The notes under the pieces: generated by a model
Databases searched by the model: none
Told to the model about the DNA's origin: nothing
Seen by the model: the letters and a program-made list of their open reading frames with translations, nothing else
Source of the DNA: Odontocerum albicorne
Lineage: Eukaryota; Arthropoda; Insecta; Trichoptera; Odontoceridae
Direction: 5' to 3'
NCBI GenBank assembly: GCA_949825065.1
Contig: OX463864.1
Coordinates: 12,098,153 to 12,162,152 of the forward strand
DNA length: 64,000 bases
Position numbers and translations under genes: made by a program
In this document: positions 21,105 to 31,384 of the stretch, piece after piece
Layout of the letters: every line of letters starts with the position of its first letter
Position numbering within the stretch: position 1 is the first letter of the stretch

Positions 21105-21560
21105 ATCATATCATCATCATCATTGTCAACCAGGGTCGATCCACTGCTGGATGAAGGTCTCCCCAAGTTGACTCTACCTAAATAGTTCGGTATTTTGCTC
21201 GTTGGTACCATGTGATGCTGCCATGCTTCCTGATTTCATATATCTAGCGTACCTTCGGTCTTCTTCTGGGCCTCTTTATGTATCTTGGGTACCATTGGAT
21301 TATTTCGGATGTACATCGGGAGTCTGACATTCTGGCTATGTGTCCTACCCATTGCCACTTCATTTTCTTGCACACCTTTATTATGTCTTCTATATTCGTT
21401 TTGTTACGAATCCAGGTGATTCGTTACGGTCACTTTTAGTACATCCCAACACACATCTCTCCATGCTCATTTGTGCAGTTTGGAGTGTTTGTGTGTTATT
21501 TGCTGTGAGCGTCCATGTCTCATAGTCATACGTAAGTACTGAGAGAATACACTGAATGTA
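21105..21560 (-). mobile_element. LINE-E C-terminal fragment with (TGA/ATG)n tail
   Basis: Minus strand ends ETFIQQWIDPG then a stop at 21126-21128, followed by an ATGATGATGATG tail. Upstream: TYDYETWTL, TAQMSMERCVLG, KMKWQWVGHIARMSD. This matches the EAYxQQWxxxG terminus seen in some insect LINE ORF2 proteins. Frameshifted. Confidence 0.85.
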
Positions 21561-22107
21561 GAGACCTTTCGCTACAAAGATATTCGTATAAGAAGGTTAA
21601 TTTTGAAGATATTGTTCAAAAGTTCAATGTGCATCATATATTCCTACCTATTTGAGTGTTGTTTCTAACGTGTTGCTATTATTGTTTTATTTTAATTCGT
21701 GTTTCCTTAAAGTAAAAAAGTGTAAATCTCGTCTGTATCTAGATTGTGTTTAATTTATGTTCTCTACAGCGACGACAGTATTTAATTGACACATGTGATA
21801 AGCTGGTTGACTCAAAACAGGAACTCCTGTTAGTGGGTCAGATAGTTGATGGCATCTTACCATAGAAATTAAACATGGTCATGGAAGGGAATTATATATT
21901 TTTACATGATTATTGAAGTTTATCTCTTTAAACTATAATAAGTCTATGAAAAAACTTACTTGAAAGTATTACATTTATTTTAACGCACTGTTTTTTTTTT
22001 TTTTTTTTATAGTCTGACTGTACCAACTTCAATTGGCAATTAATTGTCTTTACCTATTAATATTCAAACTTCTTTGCTAACCAATACATAACCATTCATT
22101 TTACACT
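21561..22107. repeat. Intergenic with R4 copy (21775-21885) and an 18-T run
   Basis: 21775-21885 contains TTAATTGACACATGTGATAA and GCTGGTTGACTC, inverted relative to 14280-14370. A T-run lies at about 21991-22010. Confidence 0.5.
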
Positions 22108-22600
22108 TATGCCCATTACCCGTCATGAGTAAAATATAAAGACACAAAACAAAATAGGGGGTCAGGGTACTGGACGTTGGTGCCTGTTACATATAAAACA
22201 AGAAGTTTTAATACTTGCAACCGTCCTCTGTCTCCATGAGGTCCCTGATAACTAGCAACAGTTCTATGCCATTTGGCTCAACCCCTTGCTATTTTTTCTA
22301 AGTTGTACTGAGCATTAATGCTATTATAGTACTTCCTTATACCCAGTGCTTTTTTTAAAATAAAAAAAAGGTGCCGGAGCTCATTTCTTTTCAAGCTTTT
22401 GGAGCGCCACTCCACTGCGCTCCGCCGCAAAAAGGCACTGACAGTGCTTTTTTTTTTAAAAAAAAAATGTGCAGGGGCTCTTGTCAAGCTTTTTGTATAC
22501 CGTAAAAAAGGTAGTGGATCGCCGCTCCACTGCAAAAAAAGCACAGCTTATACCTATCTATTGCGCTGCCTATATTATTGCCTTAGAAATTTCTAGGGCC
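22108..22600 (-). mobile_element. LINE-I 3' part, interrupted by a hAT MITE
   Basis: Matches 44275-44475 (CCATTACCCGTCATGAGTA, AAATAGGGGGTCAGGGTA) and 45089-45230 (CCCTGATAACTAGCAACAG, AAGTTGTACTGAGCATTA). Continues after the hAT insertion at 22547 with CTTATACCTATCTATTGCG. Confidence 0.75.
22344..22546. mobile_element. hAT MITE, head-to-tail dimer, 8-bp target duplication CTTATACC
   Basis: CTTATACC occurs at 22336-22343 and 22547-22554. Termini are CAGTGCTTTTTTT (left) and GCAAAAAAAGCACAG (right). Two related units, 22344-22440 and 22442-22546, each begin CAGTGCTTTTTTT and end near CTCC...GCAAAAA. An 8-bp duplication and CAGTG ends are typical of hAT. Removing the element restores the LINE-I sequence. 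Confidence 0.9.
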
Positions 22601-22754
22601 TCTAATCATTCCAATTTCAGTACATCGATCCGAACATCTGGTAAACAGTTATATCCCAAAAATCTCTCCGCTCTTGGCCGAAATCGTCCCATGCCTCCCT
22701 TACTTCTCAGTCCCCAACCGTTGAAGCGTGTATATCGGTACCAGTTCAAACATA

Positions 22755-22867
22755 ATTTAGTCTTGTTTATGCTCTCCTGAAGATGAGGTGAAAGCCTTGA
22801 AACCGGTAGGGTTATACCGTTACAAAAAAGTGGAATAGACAGTGTTTGATAAAAATAAATTACATAT
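22755..22867 (+). mobile_element. PAL right arm only
   Basis: CTTGTTTATGCTCTCCTGAA, then GAAACCGGTAGGGTTATACC and AGTGTTTGATAAAAAT. No left arm is next to it. Confidence 0.8.
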
Positions 22868-23470
22868 GTAGTTGTATTAAACTTGTATTGTTGTGACTTA
22901 AACGTCTTTGACAAATGTAAACCTAAGAAAAAGGCGCCAATGACGCGGTTTGACAATCACTACATTGACAACTAGAGTCATCTATGAGCGAATTCCAGTT
23001 TCATATTTACAGACTGGTAATTATTCCTCTTATTGAAAATTTCAAACGTTTTTTTTTTCATTGTTATTGTTAACGCATACCTAACTAAAGTTTCTGCAAA
23101 ACAAATAACAGTATACATTCCAAAATACAACCAAAATGAAAAAAAACACACCAAAACATAATAACAAAATGATTAACACTCTGGTATCTCGGTGCAGCAC
23201 CCCTCCCAGAGTAGATAGCTCATATTATCACATTTAATCGGTTCACTGTTCTACTTAATAAAGTCTTTATTAAGGTGGCATTAAGATTGATTTCTCTACA
23301 ACATATTTTCCTATTAAGAATGCCAACTTTTTGCGTGACTTTTTTTGCGAGATCGGATTAGCGAAACCATTTCTGCTTCAGCTTTTTTTTTATGACCGCA
23401 TAATGGCTAATTAAATATTTCCAGTTGTACTAATCGATAACAGTTGTCTGACAGAATCACGGATAAGGGT
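22868..23470. other. Intergenic, nothing identified
   Basis: AT-rich. No element ends or coding signal seen. Confidence 0.4.
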
Positions 23471-23635
23471 ATTTTACAAGTGACCAGTTATACAATAAAA
23501 ATATAAGATACCCATAATAATAATAATTTTACAAGTGACCAGTTATACAATAAAAATAAAAGATACCCATAATAATAATAATTTTACAAGTGACCAGTTA
23601 TACAATAAAAATAAAAGATACCCATAATAATAATA
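23471..23635 (+). repeat. 55-bp tandem repeat, 3 copies
   Basis: ATTTTACAAGTGACCAGTTA starts at 23471, 23526 and 23581; almost no divergence. Confidence 0.95.
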
Positions 23636-23662
23636 ATATGACAATTTATACACTGCCGTTAA

Positions 23663-24238
23663 CCTTTCCCTTCCTGCGCTAAAAAAATCCGCCTGTTCCG
23701 GTGATGTGTACTCAATACACATCAATACTATACATATGTAAAAATGAGCGATTTAAAATCGAAAAAATAAGAATATTCATAGCCAATCGCTTGAATTAAT
23801 TAAATTTGAAGGCAAAAATGAGAACGTCGTCACAAAACGGGGGAAGTGACCACCTCGAACGAAATCTCGCTTGCTGGCTACTAAGCGAGAGAGGCGAGCG
23901 AACTGAGATTCTATTTCTTGCGTTCCCATATATCGAAGTAGAGTGAGACGTGAATAGCATCGCTTCCTCACCCATAGCGGTTTTTTTAGAATGAATATAC
24001 CTACGTCACACACTGGCACACGTTTGATGGTCTTGGTGAATTTATTCCCGATTTTCACAAAATATCTCTGATGTGGCTGATAAGTGCTAATTATTATTAA
24101 TATTATTTTTTTCATTCAATGCGTAAATGTATTACAGAGGAATATCTAAAATCTGAACCCAGTATTTATTATATTTATAGAGATATTAAAGTTTTTAGAA
24201 GCAATGTGTACTAGTTACACATCACAGGGAAGGAAGGG
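23663..24238. mobile_element. piggyBac-like TTAA element (576 bp), non-coding
   Basis: TTAA at 23659-23662 and 24239-24242. Left end CCTTTCCCTTCCTGCG; the right end inverted reads CCCTTCCTTCCCTGTG. Both ends have a subterminal hairpin: GATGTGTACTCAATACACATC (left) and ATGTGTACTAGTTACACAT (right). The minus-strand ORF inside (23777-24115) has no domain that I recognise. Confidence 0.8.
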
Positions 24239-24279
24239 TTAAGAGAGCAGACTCTACTCATGACCGTTCCTATTTGGGA

Positions 24280-24830
24280 CACATACATACAAATCATTAC
24301 GCCATGTCCTTGCGGGGTAAGGAAAAAAAACAGATCTCCAAACTTTTCTATCCAAGCATATAACTTTCGCCTCCTCCACCTTCATGCATCTCGTCATGCA
24401 CAATCTTCTATTTTTCATACTAATTACTTTACCCTTCTTCAAAATCTGGTCCATTTGGTCCAGCCACGTTTTCCTCGGTTTACCTCTTCCGCGCATACCT
24501 TGCACTTCTGACTTTTATACTCACTTAGTCATTATTTCATCATTCATTCTGTCCACATGTCCAAATCATATTAAAATATCATTTTTTTTCATACATTCAT
24601 TTCTGATGTCTTCATTCCACCTTCTTTCAAACATTGACAAATTTTCTTCAGTGCACCCACCTCCACAGCACAAATGCTATGTTTATGCGCGCTTGTACAT
24701 GACATTAAGTGCTCCAGTGACCTTGTTTCCTGTCGCTACCTTTCTTTCAATGTCACATTCCAGTTCAACTCAAAACTCCAGTTCACCCCTTTTATTAAAA
24801 ATTATGGATAGGAAGGTAACACAACCCTAA
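24280..24830 (-). mobile_element. LINE-A2 3' fragment
   Basis: Minus strand: QGMRGRGKPRKTWLDQMDQI, LKKGKVISMKNRRLCMTRC, EEAKVICLDRKVWRSVF. Upstream segments toward 24830 match the A2 copy at 38110-38450 (a MKTSEMN-like region). Frames are broken. Confidence 0.9.
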
Positions 24831-24952
24831 TAAATATAAAGGGATAAAAGACAAGACAAGCGTCTTAACAATTAGATCATCAATTTTATTACGATAGCGC
24901 TTTATCTAAGTGTTTTTGTCATGAGTTTCTTTTTCCTTTTCATTTATTTATT

Positions 24953-25505
24953 GTATTTTACACATGACAAGAAATATACATAATTTTCGAAAAAACAACA
25001 AGTAATTTAATTCGGACACACAATTTTAATGGATCTGGGTTTGTTGCCTTTCATGTGTCGTGTCTCCAGCAAACTAGGTTTTTGCCAGTGTGGCGACCGT
25101 ATGCGCGGTCACTGAACCCACGAGACGACCTTTGTACACCTTAACAATGCGAGACAAACAATGCCAAAGTCCACGCGATCGGTCATTCAACTCACTACCA
25201 GTGAAGACCGCATTCCATGAGGAAAGGAGAGAGCAACACATCTTTCGCGCTGTCTCACAAAACAAAAGGATACCTACGCGCGACAATAAACATATTGTAA
25301 GCGCAAAGACGAGACAGCGATATATCTCGTGCACATTCCAGCACACGTTCAAAAAACATTATAAATACCGACGTTGGTCAGTAAAATTCCTCTTTGCATA
25401 TTCCGATTTCGACATGTTTTTATTTATCAACAATCATCCTCATCATCTCTCCTTTAAGGAACAATCGTTCCTAAACCTGTATCTCACTGAGGACATACGA
25501 GAACT
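24953..25505 (-). mobile_element. LINE-J 3' UTR, split by an insertion at about 25086-25470
   Basis: 24953-25085 carries TTACACATGACAAGAAATAT, GATCTGGGTTTGTTGCC and AACTAGGTTTTTGCC. The expected continuation CCTGTATCTCACTGAGGA appears only at 25478. The uninterrupted order is at 54818-54990. Confidence 0.85.
25086..25470. mobile_element. GC-richer insertion, candidate solo LTR
   Basis: About 385 bases starting AGTGTGGCGACCG, with base composition unlike its neighbours. It contains TATAAATACCGACG at 25360 followed by TCAGT. A TATA box inside a sharply bounded, non-coding insert of this length fits a solo LTR (Ty3/gypsy-type LTRs can start AGTG). I see no clean target duplication and the right edge is uncertain. 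Confidence 0.35.
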
Positions 25506-25649
25506 TTAAGTTTGTGGAATTGCCTAGAATATTTCTCAGTAAATTACTTTGTTATTCCATTTATCATATAAATCTTTAATATCTGATATTTGATATCTTC
25601 TCTCTCAAATGTATTTTATGCTTTATGTATCTTGAGATATACGAGTATA

Positions 25650-25715
25650 TGTGTTTTTGGAATATATTTAAATATGTATGGTACATACTATGTTGCTATC
25701 AATAAACCTATATTT
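25650..25715 (+). repeat. REP-G 3' end fragment
   Basis: GGAATATATTTAAATATG, ACATACTATGTTGCTATC, AATAAACCTATATTTG. Confidence 0.75.
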
Positions 25716-25904
25716 GTTTATTTAAATCCTCGCTACACGTATTTACCTCCTATACCGTATTTAGTTTCGTCTTAAGAGAGCCTCGAGGTAGTGGTTAGAA
25801 ACACGTGTAACCAGGATTAATGTAATTCTACTGAATAACAAAATTATTTATTGTTAAATATTGAATTTGTGACTAACAAAACAAATATACAGTGTAAAAA
25901 TGAG
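25716..25904. other. Short gap, shared fragment
   Basis: GGTTAGAAACACGTGTAACC near 25792 resembles 10565-10585; otherwise nothing is recognised. Confidence 0.3.
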
Positions 25905-26223
25905 CAGAATGCGTGTTAGAGGAAACTAAGTAAAGTACGGTTGGATCAAGTGTATATTTTGAAATATGGAAACATTGAAAGTCATAGAAAACGTAGAAGG
26001 TGTTTGAGAATGTGTGTGGATGTAGAAGATGGTTTTCGAGATAGTAAAATTATGATGCTAAGGATGTGTGTCGAGATAAGAAAGTATGGCACTCTGTGGA
26101 CATGTGGAACGAATGAATGAAGAAAGACTAACAAAACAGATATACATTGCAGATATGAGTGGAAGGCGCATGAGAGGAAGACCAAGGAAAGTACGGTTGC
26201 ATCAAGTGTATGATATTTTGTAA
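25905..26223 (+). mobile_element. LINE-A fragments, order rearranged
   Basis: 25905-26095 is 3' sequence (WMQ/DV...CRDKKVWHSV-like). At about 26096 it jumps back to an upstream segment (ACATGTGGAACGAATGAATG), which then reads to a VRGRPRKVRLHQVYDIL-like segment. This is a duplication or a junction of two copies. Confidence 0.75.
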
Positions 26224-26624
26224 GAAGGATACGTAAAAAATTAGGTACTCAGAAAGAAGGATACGTAAAAAAATAGGTACTCACAAAAAAGGCTACGTAA
26301 AAATAGGAACTCAGAAAGAAAAATACGTAAAAAATTTGGTACTCAGAAAGAAGGATACGAGAAAAATAGGTACTCACAAAGAAGGCTAGGCAAAAACATA
26401 GGTACTCAGAAAGAAGGATACATAAAAAAATAGGTACCCAGAAAAAAGGATACGAAAAAATAGGTACTCACAAAGAAGAATACGTAAAAAATAGGTACTC
26501 AGAAAGAACGATACGTAAAAAGTAGGTTCTCAGAAAGAAGGATACTAAAAAAATAGGTACTCACAAAGAAGGATACGTAAAAAAAAATAGGTACTCAGAA
26601 AGAAGGATACGTAAAAAATTACGC
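26224..26624 (+). repeat. About 31-bp tandem repeat, 12-13 copies, grown from LINE-A sequence
   Basis: Units of AAGAAGGATACGTAAAAAA plus TAGGTACTCA. The AAGAAGGAAACGTA core is ordinary LINE-A sequence just after the DILK codons, so the array arose inside a LINE-A copy, which resumes at 26625. Confidence 0.95.
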
Positions 26625-26815
26625 ATTAGGAAATCGTAAGTACTCCATGAGAAAGTGTATGTACGTAAAACAAACGAAAGATATGTGTTGCAGTGGGAAA
26701 GTCTGACGATTTCTCCTCTCGGACTACCCCAACACGGAGACGGTATGATGGTATGTTGTGATCGAAAAGTTTGGCACCTTTGTCTACCATACCTACCCCG
26801 ATAACAAAGTATCAA
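26625..26815 (+). mobile_element. LINE-A 3' tail
   Basis: GTGGGAAAGTCTGACGATTT, CTACCCCAACACGGAGACGG, then the GATGGTATGT tail. A partial second tail follows to 26815. Confidence 0.75.
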
Positions 26816-26909
26816 GTTTTTAGATAAATCTCTCTAGCTCCGGCCCTGTCAAAACTGAATCCGTTCCCATGCACTCAGCGCGTGTTTTCCTCTACTAGAT
26901 AATATAATA

Positions 26910-27090
26910 TTTTGCACACAAACCCGAATAAAAAATACCATGCACTTCACTTGTGCGTCCATTACACACAAACACCTTGCACACACATATGCATGCTTGT
27001 GAGTGTGTGCTCTAATGTGCGCGTGTGTTGGCCCATGTGTGTCTGTGTATGTGTATGTGTCTGTGCCAACATGTGCGTGTTTCTGGGTTC
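26910..27090 (+). repeat. CA/TG-rich low-complexity tract
   Basis: CA-rich to about 26990, then TGTG-rich with interruptions to 27085. It gives a spurious ORF. Confidence 0.8.
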
Positions 27091-27394
27091 CAAATTAATA
27101 AATAATATCCCATCTTGTGTGTTGTATAGAGGAGATGTTTGGCGAATTTAATTCGTGAAATTTCGAGCTGAATTCTAATATAAATAATGTTTATAATTCA
27201 TATTTATTTGTTATAAAATATATATACAAATATGTATCAAAGAAATAGGCCGCAATTTTTTTTTAACATGCTATCACTATTGTATTATATAATATCCTTG
27301 TCTGTCTGTCCCGCCGCCCTCTCTTAACGCGCTGAAAATTTTCAGCGTCATGGACTTGCGCTGTGCTCAGACAGATGTTGTTTATTGGCCTTCC
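27091..27394. other. Intergenic; perfect 18-bp palindrome
   Basis: CGCTGAAAATTTTCAGCG at 27330-27347 just upstream of LINE-B. Otherwise nothing is recognised. Confidence 0.4.
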
Positions 27395-27785
27395 CAGTTC
27401 ACCGCTCTTCTCTTTTTTACGTCGTCCTTTACTGTTCATGCAGTAAGAGACTCTGGAACCAGTTACAAACCAATGTTAGACTCGCTCCGTCTTTGGCATG
27501 CTTAAAGAAGCGACTGAAAAAACTCTTTATTTCTAGTCAGTAATATAACGTGTTTCATTCCTGATTTTTCTTGCCTCTCCACCATCCTTTCCTTTTCCTT
27601 TAATTGATGATATCTCATTTTTACTTTTATATATTTAAGTCCATAAATTTCATAAATATGAATTATCCTTTGAATATTTTTTGCGACAGTGTAACTTGCT
27701 TATTTAGTTGATTGTAAGAGATTACCGCCTGGCAATAAGCTCGCCAGATTGTAAATACAGTATTAAATAAAATATTTAAAAATCT
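27395..27785 (+). mobile_element. LINE-B C-terminus and 3' UTR
   Basis: About 27449-27543 translates RLWNQLQTNVRLAPSLACLK, then KRLKKLFISSQ and a stop. This is the (R)LWNxLP-like terminal motif common to several LINE clades. The 3' UTR holds GATTGTAAGAGATTACCGCC and GGCAATAAGCTCGCCAG, ending near TTAAATAAAATATT. Confidence 0.85.
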
Positions 27786-27844
27786 GCTGAGATGATAGTC
27801 CACAACAGTACAAATATATGTGTCGCTATAGAAAAGTTAAGTTA

Positions 27845-28030
27845 AGTCCAAGGCAAAATAGAGGGTCGAAGAGGTGTTGGTAGGAGGCAAATCTCCTAGC
27901 TCCGCAATATACATGATTGGACTGGTATAAGGGGCGTTGGGGATCTTTTTCGGGCTGCCGGGGACAAATAGGTCTCCTCTCAAGTGATATTCAACGTTGG
28001 GAGGACCTGACATGACACTGGGAAGAAGAT
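27845..28030 (+). mobile_element. LINE-K C-terminal fragment
   Basis: Reads GKIEGRRGVGRRQIS, stop, LRNIHDWTGIRGVGDLFRAA, GDK, stop. This matches the G(K)RGxGRxxxSWLxNIxxW layout near the end of many LINE ORF2 proteins. Stops are present. Confidence 0.8.
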
Positions 28031-28134
28031 AGAAAAGTTAGGAGTTGTTTTCTCCGTCTATCTTTTCCTATATGAAATCAGCGAGATGTTATCTACGAGT
28101 AAGGATTGAGTGCCAACTTTAATGCTTGGGAGTA

Positions 28135-28560
28135 AGTCGTGGACATGTAAATAGACTGAAAGGAGTCGACTAAATATTGTAGAAATGCGTGCCCTTAAAA
28201 TAATATGTAGGGTAACAATTTATGAAGGAATATAAAATCAAATGATTAAGGAGGAATGTGAACTTAAGGCTGATGTGTTATGTAAGATAAAGGAGATTAC
28301 TCTGAATTGTTTTAGGCATGTAGTAACGAATGAATGAAGAAAGACCTACAAAACTAATATACGATGTAAATGTGAGTGGAAGATGTGGTAGAAGATGATC
28401 AAATAAAATATGGTTGGGTCAAATGAGTGTTGTTTTTGAAAGAAGAAAATATAAAAAGTCAGTGACATAATAGGAGGCGTATGAAAAGTTATATGGATGT
28501 ACTATAGAAGAGGGGAAGGATGTGTGTCTCTGTAGGAAAGTCTGTCACTCTCTCCTCGCT
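28135..28560 (+). mobile_element. LINE-A fragment
   Basis: From an RLKGVD*ILxKCVPLK-like start, through AAGGAGGAATGTGAACTTAA (EECELK), to a VWLGQ-like segment and GCGTATGAAAAG. A second tail piece is at 28745-28815. Confidence 0.75.
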
Positions 28561-29053
28561 GCCTACCCGACAAAAATAGGCAAATTCATAAATTGTTTTT
28601 CAACAATGTATTCAAAAAGTCAATAAAATCCCCGAATCACTGAACCCTAGACCAAAACGTTTAACGGGTGAATATTTAGCAATTTGCGTGAAACCGGTTA
28701 TGTTCTAGCCTCGGATAGATAGTTTCGGCAAACGATCGAATTAGGATAATGTTATGCGCCGTCCTCTCTGCCTACCCCAACAAGAAAAAAGCGTGATGGT
28801 ATGTATATATTTAAAAAAATATGCTTAAAAATTCCCATCTATAGCGCAACACATTATTTATGACTATCATTATTTAAGACTAATTTGACAATATTTATGA
28901 CTGCAATGTATCGGCCTTGCAGCTGCATTTAAAATGAACTAGATATTTGCGAAACATGTGCAAAAGAATAAATATAATTACGATAATGCAGACGCAATAA
29001 AATTAATTAATTAATGCGAGTTTTTATTTATATTGTTGGAAGACATCAACGTA
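28561..29053. other. Intergenic with LINE-A tail piece (28745-28815)
   Basis: CGTCCTCTCTGCCTACCCCA followed by GCGTGATGGTATGTATAT is the LINE-A 3' end. The rest is AT-rich. Confidence 0.5.
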
Positions 29054-29196
29054 CAGTGCCCGGCGGTAAGTAATACACATCGGGCTTAAACTCAAAACGT
29101 ATGAATGACAAAGACGACACTCTATAAAGCCGAAGTTAGCCGATTATAACCAACAGTATCTTTCTTAATCTCTGTATTACTTACCGCCGAGTACTG
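29054..29196. mobile_element. TA-MITE copy 2, 143 bp
   Basis: CAGTGCCCGGCGGTAAG to TTACCGCCGAGTACTG, with TA at 29052-29053 and 29197-29198. It keeps the right inner arm (GACACTCTATAAAGCCGAAG) but lacks the left inner arm of copy 1. Confidence 0.9.
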
Positions 29197-29299
29197 TACT
29201 CAGGTTGGTCAAAGAAAAAGTAGTCTCTCCGCCTCACTTTTCAATATATTTGAATCACTAATTCGGGTATATTGAAGGGTTGCCATCGATAAAAAGATT

Positions 29300-29880
29300 A
29301 TCGTACATACATACCATCAAGGCGTTTTCCTGATGGGGTTAGCAGAGAGGAAAAAGTGCCCGACTTTCCTATCGCGACACACTTATTTCGCGTCTTCTAC
29401 CTACATACACCTTCTCATACAGCTCCTACGATTTCTCTGACTTTTTACATTTCCTTCTTTCAAAAATACACTTGATCCAATCATACTTTCGTCATACATC
29501 CATCCAATCATACTTTGTTACTATTTCTTCATTCATTCATTCCACTTGACCAAACCATCTTCAGAGTGATCTTTTTCACCTCTCTCAATACATCAGCGTT
29601 AAGTTCACATTCATCCCTAATAATTTCATTCAGTTTTCTTTCATACATTGCCACCCCATGTATTCTTCTAAATGCACGTATTTCTACGACATTTATTCGA
29701 TCTTGTTCCATGTCAACGTTTCACTCCCATACATCAAATTTGGTACTTGACTCATATTATGAACAATCATCTTAACAGATTTGGATATTGTTCGGTTTAA
29801 GAATACATGTTTTAGTGTCCTATTAACTTTGTTTATTATCACTACACGCCGCTCGATATCAAATTCAAAGAACAATTTTA
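29300..29880 (-). mobile_element. LINE-A fragment
   Basis: Minus strand in order: HNMSQVPNLMYGSETLTW, DRINVVEIRAFRRIHGVAM, YERKLNEIIRDECELNADVL, then the tail region. Several frames, dead copy. It shows the YGSETxxW motif well. Confidence 0.9.
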
Positions 29881-29884
29881 TATA

Positions 29885-30215
29885 GCGCCGATAAGAGAGC
29901 AAACACTCCTCAAGGGCACTCTGACACGGGATCCGAACCTATTATTCTTAACAAATCACTCCTGGCAGCTATAAAAGCGCCCGAGCGAATAATGTATAAC
30001 ACTTACGTTGTGTACAATAATAGCACCTGTGAGATAATCACCATGCGGCAATTTCTTCCAATCAACTATAAAGATGTTTATGAGACCTTGAGGGAAAACC
30101 AGGCTGAAAAACACTTTTTTTTTTTAATCTGGGCTCGAGAGAGAATCGAACTTACAACCTCAGGGTCAAAAAACAAGCTTCTTTACAACTAGGTCAAGGA
30201 GGTCGTCAAGTATCC
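29885..30215 (-). mobile_element. SINE1 copy with an upstream tRNA-like remnant
   Basis: Minus strand head near 30150-30215 (box A CCTAGTTGTAAAGAAGC, box B AGGTTGTAAGTTCGATTC), body AGCCTGGTTTTCCCTCAAGG, tail GGCAATTTCTTCC complement, ending TGTGTACAA. Bases 29885-29945 hold another box B-like piece. Confidence 0.8.
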
Positions 30216-30689
30216 ATCATAACTTTTCCTTTATCAGTATATGCTGAAAGCAGAGCATGTATTATATTAGAGTGAACGGTGCATTGACTGAGTAGTCAAA
30301 TATCTAAAAGAGTTAAAGCAAGAATGTGTCGTGTCACTCTCTCACAAGATAATCGTAGTTTATTAAAAAAAATATATTGACAGCAAACATTTTTTTAAAA
30401 AGCCACCATTTCTCGCATCCTCCCAATAATGATCTAGCCCGCTTTATTGCGCGGTGTGATCTAATCTCTTGAAAAGACGGACGTCTGCGCATGTCTCGGC
30501 GTGGGCTGTCCCGACCACGTGACGGGCCAGCCTCCCACACGCCCGCAGTCTTGATCCTTTGTTCAGAGCTGCAGATTCTATTATATATTAAATTTGATTT
30601 ACTATATATTGGTTATTTTTCACCAGACTTTAGAATAAAAATAATCGATAAAAATATTTGTCATAGTGGTTAGCAAATATTGTATTATA
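30216..30689. other. Intergenic, nothing identified
   Basis: No recognised repeat; a locally GC-rich block at about 30480-30560. Confidence 0.35.
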
Positions 30690-30765
30690 ATTTCGTGGTG
30701 TATATTACAACCTGTCGGATTTATTGCCATGTGGCAAAGTTTTCCAACAAACCACAAATTAAAAA
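30690..30765 (-). repeat. SINE1/LINE-B tail fragment
   Basis: Plus-strand form TACAACCTGTCGGATTTATTG, then CATGTGGCAAAGTTTTCCAA, is the complement of the shared tail. Confidence 0.65.
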
Positions 30766-30831
30766 GAACAATTGTATATACCACCGGCTCTCAAACTCTC
30801 TTCAAAGGCGCTAAACGTACTTATTTATTAA

Positions 30832-31375
30832 CCTGTACACCACGTTAAAAATCAAATTCCACGAATCCTGTGCGCGGCACAATTTCGGTGTTTTTAAATT
30901 TCGAAGTTTAAACGCGTATTTTGTTTAGAACCACTGATATTTGATTACAACACCAAGTAAATATGACATTCAAGTAATTTTCTGATAATAAATAATAGTC
31001 ATTACTCTTAACCCTGAGAGATCGGCGCACTGCTATAGCAGTGGAAGAAATTTGTTCTACCCTTGTATTCTATATGAATATCATTCATTTAGAATACAAG
31101 GGTACAACTTCTAAAATATATTTATGTTGTAAAAATATATTTTTTTTGTTTTTTTGTTGTTTAAAATAAATATTTATCACGAACGTCCGAATCGTAAATA
31201 TATCTCAGCACTAGATAGACAATTATATTTTTTTCTCGTAGCGCTCTCAGGGTTAAGGAGACTCATTAAATAAAGAAAATAAACTAAACATTACGTAAAA
31301 TACACAAAGGAATGCTACAGATCAGATCACAGGCGTTTGTGCTTCTCGCGAGGAACACCTTAAACAAATCGCGTG
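30832..31375 (+). repeat. R2 dispersed repeat, interrupted by a TTAA MITE
   Basis: AACCTGTACACCACG...CATTACTC, then after the insertion GGAGA...CAGATCACAGGCGTTTG and CGCGAGGAACACC. The uninterrupted relative is 8973-9235. Confidence 0.85.
31012..31252. mobile_element. piggyBac-like MITE (241 bp) with TTAA duplication
   Basis: TTAA at 31008-31011 and 31253-31256; ends CCCTGAGAG and CTCTCAGGG. Inside at about 31058-31103 a long hairpin has arms ACCCTTGTATTCTA and TAGAATACAAGGGT. The paralogous site at 9154-9165 lacks the element, with a single TTAA. Confidence 0.9.
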
Positions 31376-31384
31376 AGGCAGCTA

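Noticed and set aside
26910..27090. Cysteine-rich small secreted peptide (VCVCVCVCVC)
   Set aside because: Translation of a TG-rich tract.
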